A DNA stretch of 64,000 nt from Siderastrea radians (lineage: Eukaryota; Cnidaria; Anthozoa; Scleractinia; Rhizangiidae). A program made the translations under genes and the position numbers. The notes beneath the pieces are model-generated. The model saw only the letters and a list, made by a program, of their open reading frames with translations. It did not search any database and had not been told where the DNA came from. Location: contig OZ024894.1 in NCBI GenBank assembly GCA_964017195.1, positions 487,501 through 551,500 of the forward strand, read 5' to 3'. Shown in pieces: positions 41,318 to 53,229 of the stretch. Position 1 is the first letter of the stretch, and each line of letters starts with the position of its first letter.

Positions 41318-42225
41318 TTAACCTGAAATGTGCCTTTGTGGGTAGCATATACCTGAGGGTTACATTTAATTTGCTGCCGTTAACCTGCAATGTGCCTTTG
41401 TGGGTAGCATATACCTGAGGGTTACATTTAATTTGCTGCCGTTAACCTTCAATGTGCTTTCGCGGGTAGCATATACCTGAGGGTTACATTTAACCGGAAA
41501 TGTGCCATAACCGGAAATGTGCCTTCCTGGGTAGCATATACCTGAGGGTTACATTTAATTTGCTGCCATTAATCTGAAATGTGCCTTCGTGGGTAGCATA
41601 TACCTGAGGGTTACATTTAATTTGCTGCCGTCAACCTGCAATGTGCCTTCGTGGGTAGCATATACCTAAGGGTTACATTTAATTTGCTGCCATTAACCTG
41701 AAATGTGCCTTCATGGGTAGCATATACCCGAGGGTTACATTTTATTTGCTGCTGTTAACCTGCAATGTGCCTTCGTGGGTAGCATATACCTGAGGGTTAC
41801 ATTTAATTTGCTGCTGTTAACCTGCAATGTGCCTTCGTGGGTAGCGTATACCTGAGGGTTACATTTAATTTGCTGCCGTTAACCTGCAATGTGCCTTCGT
41901 GGGTAGCATATACCTGAGGGTTACATTTTATTTGCTGCTGTTAACCTGCAATGTGCCTTCATGGGTAGCATATACCTGAGGGTTACATTTAATTTGCTGC
42001 TGTTAACCTGCAATGTGCCTTCATGGGTAGCATATACCTGAGGGTTACATTTAATTTGCTGCTGTTAACCTGCAATGTGCCTTCGTGGGTAGCATATACC
42101 TGAGGGTTACATTTAATTTGCTGTCGTTAACCTGCAATGTGCCTTCGTGGGTAGCATATACCTGAGGGTTACATTTAATTTGCTGCCGTTAACTTGCAAT
42201 GTGCCCTTGTGGGTAGCATATAACT
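41318..42225. repeat. Minisatellite, about 62-bp unit
   Basis: About 14 tandem units with core gtgggtagcatatacctgag followed by ggttacatttaatttgctg. It shares the gggtagcatatacctga core with the preceding 104-bp array, so the two arrays are related. Reading frames here are repeat artefacts. Confidence 0.9.
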
Positions 42226-42971
42226 GCTGTCACATAAATCTAGTTTGTCATTTCAGATCACATTTACATGTACCAGTGGGGATCAGTTTATTTGCCATTA
42301 GAAAGACAATTCACCTCTGGGTAAGAACTACTGTTTGTTGCATATATGAAATATGCTTGCTTCTTCTGGCACCCAAAGTCAAGCTTCTGTTGGCTATCTT
42401 TGAATTTCTTAAAAAAATATCATTAACATATCATTTATCTGTTATTTAAATTGGAAAGGTGCAAATTGGTACATATTGGTTCATAATTTCTTTCCATTAG
42501 ACACCAGTTCAATTTACAAATAGGAATTTATAGAAAGTATGAGTTTTTCAACTTCTTACTAGTTTTCTCTTTGTCTGTTTTCATTTTAGGTTTAAGATGA
42601 CCACCTTGAAAGACATGATGTCAAGGTAACTAACTGCAAAGCTTGACCTTGATGGAAGAAACCAAATGTTCCTGTCACCCTTCAAATACCATTTACCACG
42701 CTCAATGAGTATTTTTCAACTTTTTATTTAACCCATTACTGTAGGTATCCCAGAAGCCATTTTTATTCCACCTGAGTTCTTTGGTGGTTGAACATTCAAT
42801 TAAGTTAATCATTATAGAGAAGGTTTTGCACTAGATTCCTCCCAGAGAAATTCAACTTGAACATCAACAAAAAAAAAAATCATCAAAATAATAATTATAA
42901 TTAAAGAAAGAATCAGTGATCAATGAAAACTGAAAACTTTCAAGGTTAGGTCTGCACCCTAATTTCAATAC
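42226..42971. other. Sequence between minisatellite and zinc-finger gene
   Basis: AT-rich; no supported gene. It probably contains the 3' untranslated region of the minus-strand zinc-finger gene. Confidence 0.4.
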
Positions 42972-44298
42972 TCAGGACATATCTACCCGGCTTACGTATA
43001 TTCTAATGCACAATTTCCCTAGCGAAACACTGTTGTAGAGATTTGGCCACCAAATTAAATCTAGTTCCCGGGTCGCTCGACCTTCACCATATCCAACAAC
43101 TATATGACTTCTACATGTAATCTTGTCCCTAGGGGCTTGACCTCGAGCTTTGTTTTTGGCAGCAATGAGGGCATCTCTGGGATCAATATGAGTTAGGTTA
43201 TCAGTGACTTCCTTGTCACCGCTCCAAAGCACCTGTTCTTTTAGTGAAAGCGTGTCTTGCTTTTGCAGCGCGGTCTTCACTTGGTTTAACTCAAAGAAGC
43301 GGTACGTCACTTTTGTGGCTGAGGAGGTTAAGATAGGTGCTCGCCAGTGTTGTGCTTTTTTAACACTGTGAGGCTGTGGGTCGTCCAGACATTTCAGTAG
43401 CTGCTGGAAATACTTAGAGGGAACCATGTTGAATTCTAGCGTCTGCCAGTTTCCTGAGAAAGAAATCAACTATTTTTTTATTTCCGCAATTACTATAAAA
43501 AGAACATCGATTTTGATGAGCCTCTTTAATAAATCCTTTTCACTCCCAAGATGTGGAAGCTAATTCTCCTATCCGATGACCATACATTTCTTTATAATCT
43601 ATTCCTGAGAATTTGGTGTTAGATTACGGCACTATCTCCTAGTCGATAATTTTCTTAATTCTCATTACCCGTCTGCTTGACAGTGTATTAAAACTGTAAG
43701 GAGAAGTTATATGCTGGTCACTCCTGAGAGTGAAAGAGTTACAAAAATGAAATGTCTCTAAGTTGTCCGATGTGAGCCACTTTGTAACGCGAGCAGAGAG
43801 TACCTTATACTATGAGATGTAATTATAATTAGAGATTATTACATATCTGGCTCAGTCCTACTATCTGGCCCTCAAAGTTTGACAGATTGACTTGTCACAT
43901 TTTCGCGAAGTTATAGTAATGCCACGTGGTCGAGGACTCATGTGAGATGAGATTTTTCAATTTAAAAACCTATTTTGATTTGAAGATAACGACTGCAGTT
44001 ACTTATCCCAGCTTATCCACCCCCGCGTACATTACGCGAACTTACTTTTGTGCCGCTGGTGATGAATTCCGTTTAAGCGTTCGATTACACCAACCAACCA
44101 TGCCTTGTAATCTGCTTGTGCGGCAGGAGATCTTAACGTCTGGGGGGACATCAGCTGATATTCCTTATCGTTCTGTAGAAACACAGCTCGCTTTGGACGT
44201 GAAATGTCGACATGGCTTTTTTCAAAGTGCTTTAACAAAGCATGAAATGTTTTGAACGTTTTGGAACATTCATCACAGCGTAAATATATATCACCCAT
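42972..44298 (-). CDS. Two-exon C2H2 zinc-finger protein
   Basis: Exon 1 is 44298-44046 and exon 2 is 43453-42972, joined by GTAAGT...TTTCTCAG. The lengths (253 + 482) give an open frame of 244 residues. The N-terminus has one C2H2 finger (CDECSKTFKTFHALLKHFEKSH). The rest has no domain I recognise; it includes IDPRDALIAAKNKARGQAPR and an aromatic C-terminus (LDLIWWPNLYNSVSL). It lies between the transposase/Ulp1 gene and the kinase, inside the inverted-repeat bracket, and could be transposon cargo or a cellular gene. Function unknown. Confidence 0.55.
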
Positions 44299-44724
44299 GT
44301 TTAATGATCACTCGTCCTATGGTTGAAAATGATACGTATGTCGCAAAACAATTGACCTTTATTCCTGCCTCTGTCCTCTGAGGGTGGTAAGGGACAAGCC
44401 ATTTTATTTTGGAGGGGTGGGTTGGGGGTTTAGCAAGAATCAAACTGCAAAAACTTCCCGCATAGCTTTAGCAAGAAAAAAAAGTCATGCACTGACACGA
44501 ATCAATAAAATGGCTTCCGACTGAAGATAAACAAAATTAATCCAACGGAGCTAGTAATAAAAAAAAAACAACAAAACAATTCCCCACCAGTCCCTGGATA
44601 AAAATATAAACTTCCCTCCGTAAAACTCCCCCGGCTAAAGGCATTTCAATACTGCCTTTGTTTCCATGTCCAGGTATTTAGACTCGTCATTTTACTCGTC
44701 AGTTCCGTTTGCTCCGCAATCTCG

Positions 44725-45822
44725 ATGGAGTCTACAAGCAAAAAAAAGCGAAAACTTACGTTGGACAAAGAATTATGCAGTGAGCGAAATGCTTACTACA
44801 AGAAATTACGGAGAGAACAAAAGAAAAAGAGAAAGGGAAGAGGAAAGACAGCGAAGCAACCTGAGGCAGTACCTTCGAAGGAAAAGGTCACGGTGACAGA
44901 TTTTTGCCCTCGTCAAGTACGACAGCCGAAAGAAGTCAAAGCTAAGGAGGCTTTGTCTAGAGGGAAGATGATGGTCTCTGCTGCCTTGAAAATAGCTGCA
45001 AAGCCCCAAGAAAATGAAAAGCAGAACAAAGAACCAACCAGCACCAGAAGAAGTCAGACGCCCAGTACTGATGTATTGGAAGTAAAAAGTGCGAAACGGA
45101 TCCCAGGGGCAAAATCTGTAGGCAGTGGCACTTTTGGAACGTGTTATCCAGGCACATTTCGTGGGATTCGTGTGGTAATCAAAGAATATAACGACACCGG
45201 TCGCCCGTTGAAATCTTTGCAACGAGAAGTGAGACACGAGGCATTTATTATAAAGCAGCTGGGAGACCATCCTGGGATACCACTATTATTCGGTGTTTCC
45301 ACGAAGGACATCCCTGTGAGCCTTGTGCTCAAATTCCACGGCGATAGCGGGGAGAGCCTCACCATTTACAAGGCGGCCAAAAGTAAAAAGAGAAGCGAGG
45401 GAAAAGAATGGAGCATGATTTTTTTAGAAACCGCGGAGGCCGTAGAGCACATCCATTCTTGTGGGTATGTCCACAATGACTTAAAAAGTAACAATGTTGT
45501 CCTGGAAAAGCGAGAAGATGAGCGGCTACACCCCGTCATTATCGATTTCGGAAAGAGTGTAGCAATACACAAGGCAGTGAACCCGGTGGCCAAACCGCTT
45601 CATGTCAGGGAACTGTACAAGTACGTTGCCCCTGAACTCCTAGACGGTACAGGAAAGCCCTCTGTTGAGAGCGACGTTTTTGCGCTTGCTTATGTAATCA
45701 AGAGTGTGCATGATTCGTTTAAGTGGGACACGCCAGTTGCCGTGAAGAATGCTTTGGCAAAGTCGGCTTCTGATCGTCCTCCAGTCTCTTCCATAAAAGC
45801 AGCTTTACGTGCTAACAATTGA
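44725..45822 (+). CDS. Intronless protein kinase
   Basis: A 365-residue protein. Residues 1-130 are very basic (KKKRKLTLDK, RREQKKKRKGRGK) and probably nuclear/DNA-associated. The kinase domain follows: glycine loop VGSGTFGTCYPG, VVIKEY with the catalytic lysine (about 152), HNDLKSNNVVL (about 248, Asn in place of the usual Arg of HRD), IIDFGKS (about 272), and YVAPELL. All ATP- and metal-binding residues are present, so it may be active; the domain is slightly short at the C-terminus. The lack of introns in an intron-rich setting suggests retroposition or a mobile-element gene. Substrate unknown. Confidence 0.75.
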   Translation: MESTSKKKRKLTLDKELCSERNAYYKKLRREQKKKRKGRGKTAKQPEAVPSKEKVTVTDFCPRQVRQPKEVKAKEALSRGKMMVSAALKIAAKPQENEKQNKEPTSTRRSQTPSTDVLEVKSAKRIPGAKSVGSGTFGTCYPGTFRGIRVVIKEYNDTGRPLKSLQREVRHEAFIIKQLGDHPGIPLLFGVSTKDIPVSLVLKFHGDSGESLTIYKAAKSKKRSEGKEWSMIFLETAEAVEHIHSCGYVHNDLKSNNVVLEKREDERLHPVIIDFGKSVAIHKAVNPVAKPLHVRELYKYVAPELLDGTGKPSVESDVFALAYVIKSVHDSFKWDTPVAVKNALAKSASDRPPVSSIKAALRANN

Positions 45823-45884
45823 CATTTTTAAATAAGATCAAGATAATTTCGCATTGCTTTTATACTTGTATTGTACTATTTGTC

Positions 45885-46240
45885 TTTCGTAATTCGTATA
45901 GCTTGCGTACACATAAGGATTTCCGGTTGTTATTTCACGCCGCTGCTCAGTAATGTGTTTGCAGCAGAGATCGGGTTTTGGAATAGTTTCCTTTGATAGT
46001 CATAGTTAAGTTAAGTCAACGCGCTAAATTCTAAAGAGTTAAATCGTTCGTGTGTTCAATTTGTATTTCGTAATTCGTTTAGCTTGCGTGTGCAAGGATT
46101 TCTGGTTGTTGTTTCACGCCGCTGCTAATGTGTTCGCGGCAGAGATCGGTTTTTTGAATAATTTCTTTTGATAATCATAGTTAATTTTAGTACACGCACT
46201 AAATTCTAAAGAGATAAATCGTTCATGTGGTTCATATGGG
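45885..46240. repeat. Tandem duplication of a 180-bp segment
   Basis: The segment from about 45889 (cgtaattcgtatagcttgcg) is repeated from about 46070 with around 85% visible identity (tttcacgccgctgct, agagatcggt, ctaaattctaaagag). It lies 3' of the kinase. Confidence 0.8.
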
Positions 46241-46689
46241 CTTTTGGTATATTTATGTAAATTTCCCTTCAGTTATCGTATGCGCTACAATAGTTCAAGT
46301 TTTATTCTTTTAATTCACTACAAAAGGAAAAATTCATAGAAATAATTTAGGTCGTTCTTACGAAAGGACTTTTACTTTTTCCATTTAGATATCTCTGTTT
46401 TGATATAAAGACATTAAGATATCGCTGTTTGAAAGGAAAGTAAGGCACAAAGTAGCTGAGAATTAAAGGTGATTGATCGTTTCAAACCAAAATAATTCTT
46501 TACCGCGCCGTTATTTTGGGTGGTATTGCCCGCGCGCGCGCGAAGCCAATTGTCGGTTGAGGCGGGACAACTCGCGCGAATCCTAACCGCCTTTATCGCG
46601 TTCCGCTGAATTAAAATTTTTCTTCGTCTGTTCAGCTGGTTTTCCTTCTTATAAGTCGTCAAAAATGTCAGTTTAAAAGAATTCCGCCG

Positions 46690-46799
46690 GACACGGTTAA
46701 CGCCTTAGGTGTTAACCGCAGTGTCTGATGTTACCGCTTTTACTGTATGCAAATTAGGCTACCGGGAGATTCAATCTCCCGGTAACCTCATTTGCATAT
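46690..46799. repeat. Two adjacent strong palindromes
   Basis: 46690-46726 is an imperfect palindrome around gttaac (gacacggttaacgcc ... gtgttaacc...gtgtc). 46745-46799 is a long near-perfect palindrome centred on gggagattcaatctccc, with arms that include tatgcaaat. They sit directly inside the right copy of the 32-bp inverted repeat. Confidence 0.8.
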
Positions 46800-46827
46800 T
46801 TTTTTTCTGCGGGGTAAGCTTCTCATG
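46796..46827 (-). repeat. Right copy of the 32-bp inverted repeat
   Basis: On the minus strand it reads catgagaagcttaccccg followed by cagaaaaa, matching 6380-6411. Together they could mark the ends of a large element of about 17 kb without the Polinton. Confidence 0.5.
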
Positions 46828-47330
46828 AAACCTCGGGGGACTGGGGATGGTGTGGGGAGGGAATTGATTTATCCTGACTATAAATGGTTTTATTATAACC
46901 ATGAGACATATTTCACTATTGGTTGTCAAGAGATTGATTAACTAATGCTGTAGTTTTTTTCTTTTTTATATATATACTAAAAATCAAGTATACTGAAGAG
47001 AACAAAGACAGTTTTTATACGTTGGATAGGTAACGGTCCATCACACTTATTTGTTACTATTTGTACGTGCAAGAATTTTATCTGTTTCAAGTACCCTTCT
47101 TGAGCGCGTATAAAAGGGAACAACATCGACTTGAGTTTCAAGCCGCGATAGTTGCTACTCGTTATACTGAAACAACATTGGGAGATAACATGGAACTTAG
47201 AAAAAGTAACTCGCAAGATAGACTTACATAAGGTGAGGAAAAAATATATCCTTGATAATTTGACAGACTCACCAGTAAAGATGTAGAGTGTAGAATTGAA
47301 TGTTGTCGCCTTTAAGTCTCACCACGATAC
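46828..47330. other. Intergenic sequence upstream of the astacin gene
   Basis: AT-rich. Includes tatatata-type tracts near 46968. No supported gene. Confidence 0.5.
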
Positions 47331-47546
47331 TCTACCAAATGAATATAATTGAGAGCTAACTTCCTGTTTTGTAGATGACAGTCGGTGATTAGCTTAATGT
47401 TAATATCCGATGCAGAGGTATATGAAAGATTCTGCTATACCTATATTAAACCAAAAATAGAAAACAGCTATGAGCTGTTGTTGAAGCTATTTTAGGTGTA
47501 AAGAAGGTGAACCCCACTGTTGTCCTTACCGTGCTAAGGAAACGAC

Positions 47547-49722
47547 ATGAAGTGGGTTTTGATTATGTTGTTCGTGCGAACAGTGCTCTGCGCAGACTCA
47601 AATCCTGATGGTAAGCCTTGCTCTTTAAAAAATTAAATTACAAATAGGAAACTTTCGAAAGCGCAAACACCCTTTTAGCCGTCGTTCTTTGGGTCACGTT
47701 GCTAGAGAAGGGGTGTAGAATCTAAAGCGTCCAATGGCCGTTTGCAGAATGCCTTTGATGAAAAAGGTCTATTACAACAGGGTACTGAAGATATCCGTTT
47801 TTTTTTTAATTGTGTTGATTTGTTAGTTGTCACTATACAAGCTCTTGATGTTGACACAATATTTTGTAGATATTTAATTACCATTTTACTATTTTAGCCG
47901 TTTTGTTAGTGGTTGACTGTGTTCACTGTGTTCACTGTTCCTGGTAATTAATACTCTTACTCAAATTTCAACAGACTGTAATTAATTATTTCAATATTGA
48001 AATGCAAAAAATGATAATGATAGTAATGAATAAAAAATAAAGCTGAAAAATTGGAAAAAAAATAACAACAACAACAGCACCGCACCAAAAGAATATCGAA
48101 ACTAGGACATCCTAACCAATCAATCCTTCTGGTTTGCATTTACTTGCTAAGCGAGATGTGGGAAACGTATATGGATTGACGTCGAATTCTGTAAATTAAT
48201 TGTGCTGATTTCGCGCCCGGATCTCTTAGTCGATCTAAACTACACACATAGATTTGCTAATCCTGGAAGTGCAGCAGATTAATGAAATATCCAGTTACTT
48301 GAATGCGTTTGTTCTCGCACTGACGGTGGAAATGTCTTTAACATTGCCTTCTGGAATACGGGAAGAAACTCGGCAAGGCTCTGTACCGTAGCCATCTCAC
48401 GTGCAGGGTAACTACAAGGTATTTAATTAAAAGCAACCTAACATGAAAGCGTCCGTAGAAGTTTCGCGGATTCAAAATTGCTATAAAAATGTTCATGGGT
48501 CGATGAATAAGATAAAACCTCATTTTTCCCCTCATAATTCAGGTTTGTAAAGGAAAAAAAACATACATAATATATAAATGTATAATAAACAAGATGCCAT
48601 CTTTACTGAAAGCGTGAAAAAAATCCATCCGGCAATTAAGATTAAAAGTATATCTTTCTGTAATATCCACGAAAATAACCAAACCAAGTAAACCACAAGT
48701 AAGAAATTGGGAGCGACTAGTAGGATACCGCTTTGCTTTGCCAAATGAATACATTTGAGAGCTACGTCATGTATTGGAGATGGCAGTGGTTGATCAACTT
48801 CTGATGCTAATATCCTATACAGACGCACTGGTACTGAAAGACTCCGCTATATTAAAACAGCAGCCCAGAAAAATATATCAGTTTTGCGGCAGTTTATTTA
48901 TAGCTATTTTAGGTGCAGAGAAGGTGTACTCCTCTGTTATCCGCACCGTGCCGAGAAAGCACCGAGAAGTAGTATGCGATTATTTTGTTCCTGAGAACAG
49001 CACTCTGTGCAGACTCAAATCTTGATGGTAAGCCTTTCTCTCAACAAAATAACAAATAAAAGAAACTTTTGAAAGTGCAAACACGTTCTTAGCCTTGCGT
49101 GTTTCGGTTCACGTCACTAGGAACTAGAAGTAAAAAATCTAGAGTGCGCAACTGGGTTTTGAAGATGCTGCTGTTCAGATATCTATTTTACTGTGTTGTT
49201 TGTATATGTAATAGGACTACATGCTGTCCAACTTGGAAACAATTGGATTAAAAAAAAATCCGAGGATAGCCAAAATTGGACGAGGAGAATGCTGTAAATT
49301 TCAAAAGTGAAAAAAAAAATCGAAGAATGTTTTTATTTACAATAATATTTTCAAAATATTCATGAATAAAAAATAAAGGGTGTAGAAATAACACATACAA
49401 TAATGATAGGGAAAATTGCAATTATAGGAGTGTTTACCAAGCTGACCTGACTGCCAGAGGAATCCTCCGTCTGCTTCACTTAAAGCGTGAGAGGCTTTTT
49501 TTCGCTTTCCGTAACCCTTCACTCTTAATTCTCTTGGTTTCGCCTCAAGTTGTTGACTCGAATGTGCAAATTCACGATCGCGCAAAATACAGTTTTTCAA
49601 ATGGCAGTCCAACGAGCACTGCATGCATATGATAGCCAGACTTTCGCACTCGTGACTGTCTTCGTTTTTAATTTCAGCCATAAAACTGCAAAGAATTGCA
49701 TCTAGCTCATGGAGTCATCATA

Positions 49723-49784
<62 letters not shown>

Positions 49785-52700
49785 TATTTTTAAAAACGAA
49801 GCGAAAATAAGACATATACCCGGCCCAAGAACTTGATCTGTTAACCGCTGCATAGAACAAGCAATAGTCGAATAGTCGAATACAAATGTTATACCATTTC
49901 TGAGTACAAATGGTAGGAGTGGTAGGTCGATGAAAGTTGATGCCTTCTGTCCTTACTGATATTATCAAACTTAAAAGTTGTTTACCTGCGCTATTAACGT
50001 TAAATGATGCATATATATTTTCATTACAAGTTCGGTACATTAATCTGTTGATATTGTTTTAATGGAGTTTTAAATGATTTCAACTGATTGTTTTAACACG
50101 TGTCGAAATCGCTGTCCTAAAATGCAGAAAGGAAAAAAATGAAGACTTTTTAAGTCATTGTACTGAAAGCGTTAACCGAAATCATATGATAACGTTTTAG
50201 TCACAACAAACGATGCCCAGGGCTATATGAAACAAATCGAACCTGTTTTCGTTTTCAGGTGCTCATCATACGTGGGAAGAATTGGAAGACGTCAATATGT
50301 CACCCTTGCTTCAGGATGCTGGAGAAAGGGGATTGTTGCCCATGAAATCGGTAAATTTCCACATTTTTTAAATAATATATCATTTGAAAAAGTTTCCCTC
50401 TATCAATTTTTAATACAGCCAACTGTCGTTTAGTTTTACTACAGAGACTGTAAAGGCGTACGTAGAAAAATACACACCGCCCTGAGGAACATAAAAAGAA
50501 ATTTGATCGTACTAACGGGCTGCTGAAATAAACCGAGTTTACAGAAACGACGAGTGACAAGCGGTGTCTAGCTTTAGTTCGGGCCAAGAACTGGTAACAG
50601 TGAGGAGGTGGTCGTATTACAAGGATCGAGTTCGCAAGCTATTTCACGAATGTACTGTCATGAAATGTAATACCTGTCGTAAATTGTATACGTAATAACA
50701 GTTGTCCTAAATTGTAATGACACTCGTCGTGTATGAGCTATTACAATTAACGACAGGTATTACAATTCACGACTGTACCGCACGGACATCACGAGTCCTA
50801 CGTCTAGGAGCAAAAATTAATTCTAATTGAACCAAAACTAAGAGCATTTGCGCGGTATACACAAAATGGTTCTCTGAAGGGGAAGATATGAAGTGAATTC
50901 GTAAAAGGAGAACAAAACATAATCAGTTTATAATGTTTTTTTGCCGAACATGAAGGAAAACTTGAGACAAAGTGGCCTCATTAATTTTTTCAAGTTGCAA
51001 TCCGTTTCCATCCTGACCATCTTGACAAAGGCACGCATCTACAATTTTAGTGCACTAGTAGAGTACATTTGAACCAAACTAGACCATTATTTTGGGTCTC
51101 CATCAATACAAACATAGCCCCTTTTGGTTCGACTCCACTGTTTTACGCCCTTTCCGTCTCACACATTTATATTTGTCACGAACAAAGGCACAGATCGAGT
51201 ACGTCGAAGAATAAACTCCTTGAAGAATAAACTTCTTGATATGACTAAGTTCAGGTTCAGTTCTGTGAAGTACGAGAGGCGCCAATATACACTGATATAA
51301 GGCAAATGAAACGTGTGGCGATTTAGTTTCCTAAAATAATCCTTTACAGCCAATCCGACAGTAATTGACAAGGATATGGTAAAGGAATACCCAAGTAGAA
51401 AAGAGAAATAATGACTGTATCAAGATTGTAACTCAAAAGAAAAACTTTTTTTGTCTTTACAGGACATGCTGTCGGTTTCTACCACGAGCAATTTCGTCCT
51501 GACAGAGATAACTATGTCACAATAGTGTGGGCTAACATACGTTCAAGTAAGGACTTCTGCGTAAATTGCTTATATTTACTTCGTATTCAATTCTGTATGC
51601 AGAAAGTGACAGTTAATTGATAAAAAAAAATTCAATTTAAACCCGAGGGCTGGACTGCGTAATTCACTAGTCTACCAATTTCATCCCTTCCATTAAATTG
51701 TGTCCTTAATTAGTAGATAGTTTTATAAAATTACCTCGGCTATACTTCCCGACACAATCTCAAGGCTGCTATTATACAGTAGTAGATCGAATGCGGATTC
51801 TACACTATCGCGCTATATTTCAGCTTAATGGCCATTTTGTTTTCTTTTACTTGTCTTAAAACACGTTTTATTAAATTCTCAATCTCGGATAATACATTAA
51901 TTTTCTAGCTTTCTCATTGGTTCACTGGATCTCGGTTACCAGCCATAATACCTACGTTTAACCTTTTATTGAAACTGACTTCAGCAAAGGTCGCTTAGCT
52001 TAAAATTTTGGGGCGGTAAGCCAAGTTTCATCGACAAATGGACGAAAAAAGCAGATTCCGTGAGCTATCCACGGAAGAAATACAGCATATTATGGACAAT
52101 GCCGCCTCAGTAACAACAAAAACGTCACAAGGTTCGGAACAGAGGAGGTTGGACACGGCCTGCAAGGTATCACGGGGCAACGTGTCCTTTTGAGCGGCTC
52201 TCAGCTCAGTTGCAACGAACCTCGAAAGTGTGCGGACCTCGACTAACTGAAGAATTCCTTTACAATAAGCTCTGAAACACCCTAGATCGAAGTTTATACG
52301 ATTCCTTTGGACAAGTTACCGTTTCTTTACAACTGATTAACTAAGGTTTCATTATAAACGTGGTTTTTGTCAGCTTTTTGTCACGCCGATCGATGGAAAG
52401 GCTTACGAAGCAGAGGAACACGCCGTAATATTTCACCAGTAATCCCGACCGAGGAATATTTTGCACCCTAACCAACTGCCCTTTCAAGGTGTTGTGATAG
52501 CTTTGTCTGTTTAAAACCGTAGGTTTCGACCAACGGCTCATTGTTATCAGCATAACTTGCTCCAGCAGCGAGCAGGTTTACTCGCTCGACAAATACAGAG
52601 CGACTTCTAGCAGTCTACGTCAGGAGTTACAAAAATAATCTCAGAAATCATGCCGAGATTGGTCCCAAAATTGATTGTTGCATTTCATCCTGAATTTAAG

Positions 52701-53182
52701 CTTGCTGTTTTGAAGTACCAGTAATATAGAATCGAGTTTTTCAAGAAATTTTCAGTAATTACGTTGGATATAAAGGTTCTATCATTGTGCTGTACTGAAG
52801 GCTGATTGTGCTACAATTTATCTTGTGTTGAAATTAAAATGTAAATAGACAAAATAATGTAGTACAGAATAAAGCAGAGTTATACAAATGTCTGTGTATA
52901 AATACCAAGGGGACAGGGAAAATATTGATGTAACAAAAATGATAGCCCTAAATTTTTATTGCATGCGTTTCAGTAATACAAAAAATTATTACAGATTTCA
53001 GTGGACAGACTACAGACGGCTATTTTTGTTACAAAATTAGAGTTGGTTCCTGGAAAAAATGTTTGCCTTATAGAAGTAGTAAATACTGTGCATTGTTGCT
53101 TCTGAACAGGAACTAAATCCAGCTTGCTAATTCAATAACAACAACAACAACAACAACAGCAACAACAATGATAATAATAATA

Positions 53183-53229
<47 letters not shown>

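Noticed and set aside
40330..42225. CRISPR-like array
   Set aside because: Units are contiguous tandem repeats without unique spacers, in a eukaryotic setting.
49337..49681. 114-residue minus-strand frame with a plausible first-exon look ([15 protein letters not shown]...)
   Set aside because: It ends in a possible donor but no partner exon or domain was found; kept out as a gene for lack of support.
50259..50350. Alternative open frame of the astacin exon that would join directly to the leader exon
   Set aside because: The other frame carries the diagnostic CSSYVGR...HEI and joins correctly to the zinc-site exon, so the alternative is chance.
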